DNA of 64,000 nt. It comes from Aphelenchoides besseyi. Taxonomy: Eukaryota; Nematoda; Chromadorea; Rhabditida; Aphelenchoididae. This document shows positions 1 to 12,596 of this stretch, one piece after another; the stretch's first letter is position 1, and every line of letters begins with the position of its first letter. The DNA is taken from NCBI GenBank assembly GCA_024699855.1, contig JAMPIQ010000001.1:744001-808000 (forward strand). Direction: 5' to 3'. The notes under the pieces were generated by a model that was not told the DNA's origin, did no database searches, and worked only from the letters and a program-made list of their open reading frames with translations. A program made the position numbers and the translations under genes.

Positions 1-1302
1 GAATTTGTTTCCTCATCTGCCAACATCGAACACAAATGCTTCCAAATTGAAGTCTGCGGTCATTTCGAGGGTCAATGATGGGATGCACGCAATGATTAGA
101 CGTCTCGACCATAGGGTCCAATGGTAATTAAGGAAGTTCTACAATACAAATCTGTGTGATCTGAACGTCATTTTCTATCGTGAAATTGAGCTTAAGACTT
201 CAAGGCGAAGTAGTCCCCGTTTTAACCATAAATTTGACAATCAAGCACGTTCCGCTTTTAATCCCGGGTTTCGCTTAAAATCTCATAAATCTTTTAATCT
301 TTTTGACGTTTCAGTATAAACGCAGTTTGTCGGTGAAGACCGTTGAAATTGTTTGTCCGAAATAGACATTTATGTTGAGAACATGTTGTTCAACCAAAAT
401 TTTAATCGGAAATTCACCTAAGCTTTAAGTTCTTGGAGAATTCAGTTGAAGGTGATCTTCGTCTCAGCGAAGTCGTCTTTCATTGCGTGATATAGACACA
501 ACTATGTGGCATCACCTTACAGTTTTTTGAAGGCACTTTCGAAGGTTCTTTGTTTTCTGTTTACCAATCGTCATAATGAGAAACCGAAAGAATTCGTCCC
601 AGAGATGATCGACGCGTGCAATTGCCTCAATGATGTTTATCAGTTTCTTCCAATTTACATTCGGTTCTTCGGCTTTTGTTGTTCGGAAGGAGTGCCGCAC
701 AATCTTGGTTTCGACCGGGTCTTTTGTGACGCAAAGCGAATTGAGGCTTCGAGCTTAAGATTCACATACGATGAACGTGAAGTCGGATTGTGAAAACTGC
801 TAATTTCCAGTCAGAAATATTTCAAAAGTCGACGGACAAACTGAGGACAATCCACTTGACGTTCATAAGCTGTTCAAAGTTTGGCTTCAAGACCAGCTTC
901 CGAACCTCGTGACTTTGCGTCGGAAACCTTTGGCTCTTCACTTTTACGATAAACAACAAACGCAACGAACGGTCAGCGAAAGCATGCTTTTACAGGCCAT
1001 TTTCATCGACTTGTTTCCGGCACGACCAAATGTGGTGTGCAGAAACCCCCGCATTTCTTATGAGCATCAAAAATTCAGTCGTGCGTAACTTTTACACTGT
1101 AAGATTCACTCGTTCATTTCGACATTTGACTCAATGACCCAAATATCGAAAAGCAGTTGTCCTTGGAATTCCTTTACACTTCCCAGTGAAATTGATCAGG
1201 AATTTGCGCTGGAACCTTTGAGCGAATTAGAATTTTCGTTCCGCTACGCTCAACTTTCGCTACAAGAATGTCAACCCAAATGTCGACGCATGACTTTCAA
1301 AT
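1..1302 (+). CDS. Possible exons of an unrecognised gene, cut by left edge
   Basis: Several short open stretches on the plus strand follow one another with plausible splice borders. One is at about 1-121, ending at CAATG|GTAATT. Another is at about 142-300, before TTTGACGTTTCAG. A third is at about 523-780, after CATCACCTTACAG, and includes 'EFVPEMIDACNCLNDVYQF'. A fourth is at about 826-1088, after AATTTCCAG, and includes 'KLFKVWLQDQLPNLVTLRRK'. An open stretch at about 1130-1302 ends in TGA. The amino-acid composition looks protein-like, but I recognise no domain and the splice borders are not secure, since some implied introns would be only about 30 nt. It could be a divergent lineage-specific gene or a decayed one. 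A poly(A)-type AATAAA on this strand at 2055-2060 could end its transcript. Confidence 0.3.
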
Positions 1303-2089
1303 GAGCTGTCAAGGTAAATTTGACCTAAACATTTCACATCATTAGATAACTAGTAGACGAGAAAAAGTAAACGTAATGGCTAATTAGTGGAGATACGCAA
1401 CTCACATAGTGGCTAAATCTTTACGATCCTAGCTGCTTGACAAAAGATAAGAACGGAAATAAAACGTGATTGATAAGGAAACAACGGGAAAATTTCGAAC
1501 GTCGATGTCGTCGAAAGCTTTGCCCCGAAAAGTTAGCTAATCGATCGAAGATGATCGACAAATTTGCGTCGACTGTTACCTTTTTCGTTTGTTTTTTGAT
1601 TCTAAATTTACCCACAACCTAATCGAAATGACCATACGAACGTCACACAAACGTTTTTGTTTGCGTAACGACTCTCGCAACTTTCACAATGAAACTAACA
1701 AACAAGCGATCGATTCTGACACATTTGTACTTCAAAATCGCAATTCAAATTCGACGTCATTCACCCACGATCGTTTCGTCGATCCCCGAAATACCTTCGC
1801 GTGAATGTCGATGGATTCGGATCACAAAACAATTATCTTTGGTGTCAAACAACAGGGATGTAAACACGAGACTTGTTCTGTAAGATAAACAAATGCTTAT
1901 TCTTTTGTCTTGGGAATCAAAAACTTACAACTCGTCGCGGTTTTTGATTCGTTCCAGAACCATCAACGGCTTTCGACAACAAGACATTTGGTCTCTGGAT
2001 TCCTTTTTCGATACTCTAAGTTCTTATTTAAGGTCTTGATTGTAAGTTTGTTTCAATAAACCACTGTACACAAGTTTGAGTTTGATATA
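1303..2089. other. No gene seen; AATAAA on plus strand at 2055-2060
   Basis: Only short, overlapping open frames without protein-like character occur here. The one signal is an AATAAA hexamer on the plus strand (2055-2060). It sits about 30 bases from an AATAAA on the minus strand (2090-2095), as two converging transcripts would end. Confidence 0.4.
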
Positions 2090-2616
2090 TTTATTAATCA
2101 ATTGAAGCTATAAATAACCGGTACAACTCAAATTGTAAGGCAAACGTGGAGAAAAAACGGTTTTGTTCAATAGAATTAACAACAGTTGTGTAAAAAGAAA
2201 CTTAACAGATAAAACAGTATAGATATATTAGATTGAAAGTGTCGAATTGTAAGGCACTAGCTGACCATCGACCCTAACTGGTTTGGATTCCAGAGCACGC
2301 ATGGAAAGACACATCGTGGCGAATTGAACTTAACGCCCAACGGCGTCTGGCAAGTCCATTGCGATAAGGAAGCTGATTGTCGACGTGTTGAAACGTTAAT
2401 TTTCCACGAATCGCACTGGAGTAGTTGATCGAAGAGTTAACGTTTCTTCGAAGCCGAAGGCAAATTGCGCATAAGCCGTTGACGACGAGCTGCGAAGTGT
2501 TGAAGGGAAGTCGATTCGTTGGATAAGAGAACGGTAATCATTGTTGAATAGACGGTTTGACCGGCTGTTGAACACAAAAACTTTAACAAGTGTTTTCGAA
2601 AGCGTAAATTCGACAT
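2090..2616 (-). other. Putative short transcription unit, TATA box to poly(A) signal
   Basis: On the minus strand a good TATA box (2629-2636) is followed about 540 bases later by an AATAAA hexamer (2090-2095), a plausible compact transcription unit. A 59-codon frame runs from ATG at 2616 to a stop near 2437, but that ATG lies only about 13 bases below the TATA box and so probably upstream of the transcript start. From the next in-frame ATG the frame has 34 codons and ends 'MRNLPSASKKR'. A second frame without an early ATG is open for about 79 codons, ending near 2270. I recognise none of them. It may encode a small peptide or a non-coding RNA. Confidence 0.25.
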
Positions 2617-2628
2617 TAAAATCGAACT

Positions 2629-2636
2629 CTTTTATA
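2629..2636 (-). promoter_or_regulatory. TATA box
   Basis: Reads GGGTATAAAAGAG on the minus strand, a near-consensus metazoan TATA context. It is assigned to the short unit at 2090-2616, because no other minus-strand gene starts nearby. Confidence 0.4.
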
Positions 2637-2639
2637 CCC

Positions 2640-5600
2640 CTTCATTGCTCCACCCCTTTGGCCACGCCCCATTCAAATCCCGTTCGCTGAGCTCCCATAA
2701 TGCTTAACATCCCGCCCCATTTTGGTGTTTTTCTACGTCCATCGTTTTTGTCGACAACTCACGGCTTTTATTACTAGCGTTAAAATCCTGTAATATTCAA
2801 TAAGCTTAAAACAACGTCTGAACCCGATCGTTTCCTTGTTATTTCAGAAATCTGCGCAGGATTTCCTCTTTTTAACAGAATCATAGTGAATCGTCATCGG
2901 AAGAGAATTTCCGTAGTGTAAACTTCCAACTGTTAGTCAGGCTCCTGTTTAGCCGACGATTTAAATGTAATAACCATTGAGAACAAACATTGACAGTCAA
3001 AGTTCTTTTAAACGATACGATATGGTTAATATTTCTGATATCTGTGATCGCTTGTTCGGTTGACCGGGAAAGCTAATTTGCAAGTAACATGCGATTTCAA
3101 ATTCTTAATGTGGCAATTATCGTTCTTGAATGTCTTTACAAGTGTAAAGACAGTGATACTCGTATGTCAAGCGTAGTCGCCATGTCACGATTTTCATGTC
3201 ATTACGAACCAAAAAGAGCATACGGTAAAGATGAACGGCAGTCGCCATTTGCACGCAGTCCATAACTTTTCGCGGAACAAAAACGTGTAAACTTAAGGTC
3301 AATAAAACGTGTCGTGTCCTTTGTCGGTAATTGAACCCGTTCATGTGGTTGGATTGACATAATTAAAGGGTTTGTCGGATCATGCTATCGAAGTTTTCGG
3401 AACGATCTTGAGAACATTTTCTCGTTATTTGCTTCAAACCTTGTAATTATATAAAACACAATACCGTAATAGCCAAAATTCTTTCGAGCACACGTATAAT
3501 TGAATCGACCACGAAACTCGTTCGCAACAGATTAATCGAACAAAGCCGACGAAATAGGCATCTAATGCACGGATCAGTCAACCAGTTAGCACCTTCAACC
3601 GCAAAGTCCAACGGTTCAATCCGCTTTGAAAAGTCTTTAGTCTAGGTTAGAAATTGTACAGTAATCTTCGAATTAGTTTTCAAGTCTTCGAGCTTGTAGT
3701 AGAATAATTTATTTGAGAAATTACTAACCGGCGACTAATAAATACATTAAAGTGCGAACCCGTTTCGGAACAAAGAAATGAGATTTTAAACATTCATCAG
3801 AGATCTAATTTGGCCGCTGAACACGAACCCGCAGCTGTGAAGTTGGCTCGGAATGAAGTTGTTGATTTCTAGTTGGATTGACTAATGGATATGTTTGGGT
3901 GGAATGCAGACAATCGTCGAGACTGTTCCACAATCGAAGGCAGAATCTCGGATACCCGTTCCAGTCGTTTTGGCGTCCGAATGTTGTTGGTCATTAGCTT
4001 ACGGTCGTTTACTGTGACTCCTCAGCGATCGAGACTTGTCGAGTGACATTAGTGAGGTCGTTGAACGAATTCGAACGTTTCGACTCGGAAGTTTCATTTC
4101 TTCACCATGAATCAATATGTTTATCATTACGTCCACTTGTTCTTAGCTTCCAATTGAGAAGTTGGAATTTGGATGGCTGAAACAGAAGAGTGTGAATCTT
4201 AAACATCAAAACTACGAATCACGATTAAACATCAAATCCCGACGACGCGAAATTCGCCACTGTCTGATAACTCGAAACATTGGTATCCGTAAGCACAATC
4301 GGATCTATTGCTTATTTTTACGCAAATCACTGATCCGTTTGAAGAATTGAAACAGAGAGCCAAAATCGTGAACTCTACGAATGCAGTTAGAATAAGAAAC
4401 TGAGCATCTATCTGCTTGCCTTAAACCCTCGAAGAGTCGAGAGCATTGGCTCCGCCCATCGGGACCGAATCTCCACCTTTTTTACTGTTCAATGGAACGC
4501 ACACGAAAAACGAGAGACTATTTGGCTGCCGTTTTTAGATTCCCGTATAACCCTACAGACAGCAAAATAACTTCGGTTTTGAGTGCGAACGACAAAGACC
4601 AATAACAAAAATTTTAATCAAATCGTCCAATTCGATTAAAACAACCGAAACAACAGTCGAGCAAACGAACGCGACGTAAGCAAATCTGATTAACCGTCTG
4701 TCCATGTTTATAATCGTTGCATCGACCTGTGGACTTGGTACCGAAACTAAGCGACAGTTCTGATTGGTACAAGTCTAATATCTTATGTAGGGTTCGAACC
4801 AATATCGATTAAGTAGTTCAAACGTCATTTTTTCGAAGTTGCAAACAACATCTTTCTGAATATGATTGCGCTAAACAGAAATTAATTTGCATTTCCGAGA
4901 AGGCACAAGGTCGTCAACTTCCAACTTCTCAGGTGATTTTCATCGTATGCTTTGTAGCGAATAAGTAAAATCGCGCACAAGTTCGTTGACTTACATCCCT
5001 TTCGTCAGTTTCTTTCCTTCCTTTTTACCGTATACTTTCGAAGCACCTGCTTTTAGTCACGTACGACGAACAATAAGGACAAATGCAGTGAACGTTCGTT
5101 TGTAAAAAGCTCGGAAATATCGGAGTTCGTTTATTTAAACTACAAGTTGACGTGATGACACCATCGAAACTATCGAGATTACCAAAGGTCATCAATTGCA
5201 AAGTATGCAAATCCGTTCGAAAAGTCAAAGAGAATTGTGCCAAGAATTCGAAAACGTGACTACCCGTAGAACTAATTTTTGATTCTTAAGTTCTAAATCA
5301 GACTTTCTGAGAACATAAGCTGATCGCTTGTTGGAGTGAAGAACAAATCCCGCTGAGATGTAAGACATCACCCGATGGTTGCGATTTCGTTTATGCTTAC
5401 GGGGATTAGGAAATGAACCGAGACATGCTTAACGATCTCTGGCCAATTACTCGTATGAAGATGATTCTGCTGGTTATGTGTTTTGCTCGCAACCCCTTCA
5501 CCAACATGTTCTCTCGGATTTCACATCCGTCTAATTAAACCATTTAGCTGCAGAATCACGCCATAACACAGTTCAGTGAGAGCAAAACTACTGTAAGAGC

Positions 5601-8600
5601 GAGTGCTCGAGTTCTGTTGTCTTCAAACAAATTAGTTTCTTTGGACATCGCTGTTGACAAACAAGACAATAAAAATTAATGTGTTAATTTGCCTATTAGA
5701 CATCAATCTTCGGAAAGCTTCGAGACAGCAAAACTTGTTGCAATTTGGCCTCAACTTTCAAAGCCAATTCGCACGCTAATCCCTATATTCTTTTAAACGA
5801 CTCTAATCCCATTTGATCATAACGGTAAGATGGAACAAGCGAGATGTCACATGAAGTTTTCGTCGAGAAAAAAACAACAATATTGCTAATTACGAACGGA
5901 TCGAAAATCGCCAACAATTAGACACGAATTGGCAACGGGCTTCTTTTCTCCAAGTTCGCTTAATCAAACCAAAATTGGAATCTTTTGATTTGCAGCTGCA
6001 GTGTTGTCGTGAGGGAGGGGAAAAAAGAAGGTTATGAATATTGACCATAATTGGAAACCCAGACCTGAACACGAGCAACCACGAGGTTCGCTCACATCCG
6101 ATGTAAAAACAAGAATAAACGGCTAATTTGAATTCTTGCACTCGACATCGAGCATTTTGTTTCAATTGGTGCTGAAACGGAAATGAGGTTGTGAATTTAA
6201 AAACGGTGGAGCCAAGACACTAATTTTGTTTAAAATTAGTTTCGCATTGATCGACATCTTCGTCCCAAGTTGCTATGCGTGACTATCGCTTTCAAATAGG
6301 GCAATCGAACGTTTGAGATGTTTAGACGAAAACGACGTCAAGAATCGTAAGAAGACACAAATCCGAGGCTTCATCGCAATTTTTTATTCAATCAATGATG
6401 TTTCAATGAAGAATTTGTTGACAAAATGAAAAGTAAGATTGAGTCTGAGATTTCAAAGATCTTCACAAAGTTATACGTTCCACTCTTCTCTCGCAATCAG
6501 CTTTTGCATTCGCGAGAGACTTACTCACTAAGCCATTAGTTTCTAACCAGATGATACGTAATTTTTGCATTCAAAATGATTTCATCAATTTGGCGGATTA
6601 TCTATGTCTGTTCGTACGCTGACTCAGTAGTTAAATTCGGCACATTTGGTAATGAATTTGAGTAAGACGTTTGTTTTTATCTTATAACAAACCCGAATGG
6701 GTCAAGCACAATGTCCTAAGTAGACGTCGACACTCATAATAACGTCGAGTGAGTTGCCATTTATGGTTCAACGGTAATCGAATTCGAATCGTAAAATGTT
6801 CAAAACCACCCTCGTATTTCAACCCCAATCCTCGTGAGTACAAACGTTTGTTGTCGTACTCCAATTCGATTAGACGCCGAAAATGGAAATCAAAAATTCC
6901 AACGTTCTGGTTTGATTGGCATAACTGGAGGATTGACGCGAAAATATCAAAGTAAAAGTTTTTGAACGATAACTATCGGATAACATTAAACGTTAGTGGG
7001 ATGCGGAGTTGATGTTTCGAAAAGGTAATGACTTTCATTCGTTGACAACCTAATTGCACATCGCAACAGGAACATCCGTAACATTGAGGTCCGTGTCATT
7101 TCACTCTAACCGCTCATTGAATGCCAGTAATTGGAAATTAAAGTTCGTGTCATTTAATTTCCGTTTGTTTTGAAAAGATTTTCGCTGCTCAATTTTATGT
7201 TGTGAACTTTTGATTTCTGCAAAATCTGAAACATGTCACAACCGAACATTTGCAGCTGATTAACTCGACAGTTGGTGAAGAACATGTGCTCGATATGATC
7301 TTTGGGTATGATGTGGTTCGGCAAAAATAAGTATAAACCACATCATAAGGCTCAGACACTTGTCGGAAGATATAAGAAGGCTATAAAGAGCTCAATGAAG
7401 TTAACATAATTCTGTGCAACCGAATTGGCCTCATTCGCGCTCCTAATTTCCCATTTGAACGACATTTCACCGGATTTTGAATTTGCACTCCATGACCGTG
7501 TTTGACTACGGTATTGCTAATTAAATTAATTTGCTCGCTACAATCGGTTGTTTGTAATCATGGAAATGGGCTGCACGAGGTATGAAGATTAAACTTCCCG
7601 AGTCGATTAATCAAATTTCTGCAATCGGCATTCCGTAGCCCGATTAGACGAGTGAAGATGAACTTCATGACTGGACAGCCAAATGCAATTGTTGTTTAAA
7701 ATCTTCATTCAGACAAAGAAACTCGACTAGCGAAGTTCAATCGAAAGTTCTGAATTCAAGCAATTCCTCGTCTGACAACTTTTGTGTTCGAAAGGTTTAC
7801 GGGAAGTCTAAATCGGACCCGACAATACCAAACGTATACGATCGACAAACCCACATACTTTTTTGCAACCTTATGTTTCGTGTCCGATGAAACAAAAATG
7901 TCAAGTTCTTCCGTTTCATTGAGCGGAAACTCAACATTTTCCGTTCGTTGGGTGTAAAGTGCATTCGCGTGTCGAACTCCATTTGAAGCTCTGAATTTAA
8001 ACGGTGGATTGGCATGAAACAAACAAAGTAATATTGGCCGCTTAATTAAACGGCTTGTAGTCATAAACTTAACGGTTTCCGTTTTGGAAAGTTCGACCGA
8101 CGGCCATCGAATATTCCCAAACGTTTTTGTTCACGAATGACCGCACACTTTTTAACCAATAAACTTCGTAATCGACTTCGTTTCCGACAGATCCGATTGT
8201 GAGGGCGTTGGTGGGCGAGAGTGGCTAAAAGCGTCCGACAAGGTCAAGATCTAAAGACTTCGATTTGCAACTGACTAATGAGCTTGTAACCTCGAATACC
8301 GTAGTTGTTTACAGTTGTTGATCGAAGACGAAATAATAAGTGGGTTATAGGTATGGTCAGCTTTACGATTCCGACAATTTTCGATGCTGAAGACGCGTTA
8401 AATTACGACGCTGATTACGACGAATTCAGTTGATTGGTGTAATCGAGAGTCTGAGTTTCTAAACAAAACCACGAGCGTCCTTTACGTTCTCAATGTCCAA
8501 TTATGTTTCTTTGGACGAAACACATTGTCGGCTGCAAAAAACGCTCGAAACCATTGGCTTCTAATTTCGACTTCCCAGAATACCTCTTAGAGCTATGAGT

Positions 8601-9194
8601 GTGAACATCGGTGAACTTTTAACATTTGAGTTCATTGATTCCTGGTGCTAAACGAGCCGAGCGGACGAGTGCAATGATCAAAGGACGAAACAGATGAAAA
8701 TAACCATTGATTCAAACATTAAAAGTTTTCGATGTTGACGACAGAGCTTGGAGTTGCTTTGATCTCAATAAACTCCAAGCCTGTCAACAAGCAAGAAACC
8801 CGCTTTAAAAGAGGTTTCAATCAACAAATATATGAGGATTGTTTGAAGATATGAACTTACAGTTTTGATGAAAACTACAAGGTTGAGCTTAATAGTTAAT
8901 GCAATCAATTGAGATTTCAACTCAAAGCTCTACTTTGATGTTCTTCTTTGGTATTATTGATTTTTAGCCTTTAAATTTAGATGATTAATTTACAAGTTTA
9001 CACATTTGATCTGCTGAATAAACTCATATGCAAAAGTGTACATGTTCCCAAGCTACAAAATGACCCAAATACAAATCCAAAAAAGCTCTGTTATACGTTT
9101 AGAAAAACAGATGGTCGACGTCAAGTGTTTCGCTCATCATTTCAACTCACTAGACTTTTAAGTTGGATAGACTGGTAAAATTCTATATCGTGCA
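2640..9194. other. Long intergenic stretch, no gene supported
   Basis: About 6.5 kb in which I see only short open frames of up to about 100 codons. They overlap frames on the opposite strand, lack protein-like composition and show no splice-linked continuation. No tRNA cloverleaf or tandem array was found. The one local structure noted is the perfect 12-bp inverted repeat at 7307-7347. The stretch could hold regulatory DNA or old transposon remains that cannot be recognised by eye. Confidence 0.45.
7307..7347. repeat. Perfect 12-bp inverted repeat (hairpin), 17-nt loop
   Basis: TATGATGTGGTT at 7307-7318 is matched by its exact reverse complement AACCACATCATA at 7336-7347. Pairing does not extend convincingly beyond 12 bp, so the stem is short for a miRNA precursor. 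It may be a chance hairpin, a small protein-binding site or a transposon relic. Confidence 0.5.
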
Positions 9195-11663
9195 ATGGCA
9201 TCAAGTCCAGCAGTTGGTGGAATCGACGATCTAAACAAAAAATTGGCAAAGGTAGGGAAATCTCTGATTGGATGCTCACGATTTTAAGGACGAAGAGTGG
9301 CTAAATGATTTCAAATCGTCGTTGAAGAAAAGCGAACGTGTGGCCACTCAGGTGTCAACGATTCTCGACAACTTTACTCATCAAATCAACACACTTAGGA
9401 CGGGAGTTGCGCCGTTGTGTACGAAAACGTGAGTTTTTTTAACTCTAAGGCCTTGAGATAAGAAGTCTCTGATTTAGGTCGGCAATTCAAAAGAAGCAAC
9501 AGAGTAAGCAAAGGATTTGTAGCACATTCATGGTTGTCATCTAGATGTAAAAAAACTGTTGGGGATAACGGAAGCAAGCATTCAATTTTACGGCAAAACA
9601 GTCGAATTTGAGAGCGCAATTCGACGCGGAACAACGAATTTGGATCTCGACGAATACATCGAGTTGATGAATGGATTGAAGGACGCGATTGAGTTCTTTG
9701 GTTCCCACTCATCTTACAAAGGACAATTGGAAGCAATGGTTTGCTTGGTAATTGTCGTTGTTTGACTTGCTTTTAGCGTGAGAGCTTCGAAATTGGTTGC
9801 ACTTTTTTGGAAACCGAGTTCTGCAATTGCATACGAATTGAATCGACGATCCTTGATCCGGTGAAGATCGCGGAGTGTTTGGACGAGAACTACGGTTTGT
9901 TCAAAGCATTGTGATTAACGATTGTTGATTGTACAGAGATTCCTTCATTTCGATGGCCATCTTTGAGCACGTTCAAGAATACGTCTAAAGCAGCTTCGAT
10001 TGCCCGGTTTTTGAAACAAAACACTTCGTGTCTTCAATACCTGAAGTTTTTTGTGAACTTTCGCTCCGAAAATATGCTCAAAATCACGCGTTTGGTTAAC
10101 GACCAGATGCGTGGATTCGTACAACAAAAGTCGTCGAAAGCTCAGTTCCTAAAGACGTGGGTTAAGAAATCTAAATTAAAATCGTTTTTTGATTTCAGAG
10201 CGCTGAAGAAGGCCGCTGGTCGAGCAACAGAAAAACACTGTAAGTAAAGTTGTCGTTGAGTTTGAAAGCAGGAAGTTTAGTTGACGATCCGTGGGGTGAA
10301 AGCTCGATAACCGTGGCGACGATTTTGCTGTCCGTCCTACTCACATTGATTCAGGTGACGTTGTTTTGAGTTGACAATCAAATTGAATGTTTAGATTGAA
10401 ACGGAAGTTTGTTCGAAGATTTTTGCTTCAGTCGATGTCGAAGCACAGTTGGTGCGGAAAATCTCATCTGAGCCGTTGAAAGAGTGTTTGGAACGCGGGA
10501 TTGTAAGTCTCAAGATACGACAATCAAGAACATTCATTCAGATGGCTATCGAGCAATTCGACGCGACTTTCGTGCAAATTTTACCTCTCGCCGGTTTCGT
10601 TACTCGTCGTTCTCATCAGATGACGTCATTGTAAGCTCTTGAATTGCATTTGAGTTATTGACGTCGCTTAGATCCCGCAACATCGGACACTCGGAGATGT
10701 ACGCTCAGTTTTGTAAGAAACTCTACGAGAAAACCTCGCAATCGATCGCCGATTTTGTCGACTTCCTAACCAACGAGCACACGACTCGTTACGTGCCCTC
10801 AGATGGCAACTGTCACGAAATGTAAGTGGTCACAACGAGCCTCCTACATTTGCGTTCTAGCACATCGAACGCGATGAATTTTCTTAAGATTTTGGCTCAA
10901 TATCAATCAGTGGTAAATCACGTTCTCGAACAAACGCAAAAAGGCGGCGAATCAGCTCGTTTGTCGAAACTATTTGGTGCGTGTTCCCGTTGATTGTTGT
11001 CTTCTGATTTCGCATTTCAGCTCAAATCATTTCGGCTCTTGGAGTAAATCTACGAAACAAAGCCAGTGCTTATGCTGATCCTCATTTGGCCGCACTGTTT
11101 CTGTTCAATAACTTGACGTACGTTCAGCAATGTTTGAAGACCGAAGTTCTGTCGAAGTTAGTACGCGAACAGAACCCACAGTTCTTCAGCTACAACGAGC
11201 AGGAGATCGCCGGACACTTGAAAAAATATCTTCAAAGGTTCGAATCACTTCATTTGACGACCTTAACCTTGGATTTGCAGTTGGAATCGTGTAACCGCCG
11301 TTCTGACCGACGTCGACGCCGATCGTTCGGTTCGTGGAAAATACGCGGTTCGTTGTCGAAGCGATTGAAATGACTTTTGGTTTAGAACTTCAATCGGGAA
11401 TTTGACGCTGTGATCGAGACCCAGCGTGGCTACTGCGTTGCGGACGTTGAAACCGCACAAGCAATTCGACAGCGCATCAAACAACTGGTTCTTGTGCCGT
11501 ACATCGAGTTTACGAACAAGTGAGTAAACACATAAGCCAACCGCACTAAAGGGCTTTTAGACACTCACAAGAAGCCTACGACTTCAATTTGGATCGGCAA
11601 TTGAAATACGATGCTGAGTCCATTGAGATCATAATTGACAGACTTTTCGATGTTTCGTACTAA
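9195..11663 (+). CDS. exoc-7: Exocyst complex component 7 (Exo70)
   Basis: Exo70 is a subunit of the octameric exocyst, which tethers secretory vesicles to the plasma membrane; its C-terminal part binds phosphoinositides. The gene has many exons separated by 40-50 nt introns. The N-terminus (ATG at 9195, 'MASSPAVGGIDDLNKKLAK') is followed by the Exo70 N-terminal helices ('DEEWLNDFKSSLKKSERV'). A stretch near 9650-9730 ('LDLDEYIELMNGLKDAIEFF') matches the conserved early Exo70 region. Helical C-terminal modules with evenly spread similarity run to the last exon ('YDFNLDRQLKYDAESIEII') and a TAA at 11661-11663. The length, roughly 700 residues, fits the family. It is followed on the same strand by SERF, about 470 bases away. 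Family assignment rests on recognised motifs; individual exon borders were read by eye. Confidence 0.85.
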
Positions 11664-12136
11664 TCGACTTGTGAATATTTCGCTTAAACTAATAAAGAGC
11701 TTATTTCTACTGGATCTCTGTTCTTCACGACGATTCGTCGGCAGTTTCCAAAACGAAAACTTTTTGTCGATTCGCCAAGCAACTTGGTCGGAAGGCAGAT
11801 TTCTACGAAGATTCGGAATCATACCAGTCGATTTTCTGGCGCTTTTACCCGGAACTCGATTTTTTGTTCGATGGGAAACTTTGTCACGATTAGCGTTTTT
11901 ACTTTCGCGTCGAATGGCAAAAGTGATGGCGATCGATTTGCACGTTCTTTTTGGGTTCTTTCGCCCGACGCCCGAAGCGTTGGTGCTCAAGATCGAATTT
12001 CTGCGCGTTTTTCGTGCGCGTCATGAAGTTGACGACGTCGACGTGCGCGTGTTGCGTCTGCACAAAAATTGATTTTCGTTCAGTTTTCAGCGACGCGTTT
12101 TTCGCTCGTGACGTCCGCAGATTTCGACCATCGAAA
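11664..12136. other. Exo70-SERF intergenic region
   Basis: Several mutually overlapping open frames on both strands cover this stretch. They are rich in Arg, Ser and Phe, mirror one another and resemble no family, so they look like base-composition shadows. It probably contains the Exo70 3' UTR and the SERF promoter. Confidence 0.5.
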
Positions 12137-12411
12137 ATGACTCGTGAGTTTGTGTTTCGATTTCGTTTGAATTCCACGTTTCAGGTGGCAACCAACGGGA
12201 GTTAGCACGTGCCAAGAATCAGAAGAAGCTGGAGCAGCAAAACAAGAGCAAGAGCGCGTCGGAGAAGAACGGCGGTCTGACGTCCGAAAAGCGTTTGCAA
12301 CGCGACGCCGACGTGATGCGTGAGAAGCAGAAGAAAGCGTTGGAGCAGAAGGCGCAAGACGCGAAACCCGTCGATACAAACAAGGTGGTCAAGTTCGATC
12401 CGTTGAAGTGA
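12137..12411 (+). CDS. moag-4: SERF / 4F5 family protein (MOAG-4-like)
   Basis: This small, highly charged protein is homologous to human SERF1/SERF2 and C. elegans MOAG-4, known as positive modifiers of amyloid aggregation. The first exon is tiny (ATG ACT C|GTGAGT) and splices to an exon starting GTGGCAACC, giving the family signature 'MTRGNQRELARAKNQKK'. A second conserved block, 'RDADVMREKQKKALEQKAQD', follows, and the end is Lys-rich ('KVVKFDPLK') at TGA 12409-12411. At about 77 residues it matches the family size. The poly(A) signal AATAAA lies about 115 bases downstream. The gene converges with SMN, whose stop is 186 bases away on the other strand. Assignment is firm from the N-terminal signature. 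Confidence 0.9.
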
Positions 12412-12596
12412 CTTCGAAGTTCCGCTTCAACGACCATTCAAGTCGTAAGCGATTTCGGTTTTTGGTGTAAAAATTTGTTTGATTGGATGCAATAACTTCG
12501 ATTTGTGTGAATTTTAATCGCGATATCAATAAAAAAAGACTTGAGACTTCCAACAGCAAACGTTTTGATTACAAAAAACAAATGAGAAGAATCGGT

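Noticed and set aside
3560..3620. tRNA-like GGTTCAATCC
   Set aside because: No cloverleaf could be folded around it.
4785..4810. tRNA-like B box (GGTTCGAACC)
   Set aside because: The ten-base palindrome resembles a T-loop box, but no acceptor or T-stem pairing and no A box lie at the right distance on either strand.
11565..12379. Overlapping long frames on both strands between Exo70 and SERF
   Set aside because: They mirror each other, are Arg/Ser/Phe-rich and overlap the well-supported SERF exon; composition effects.
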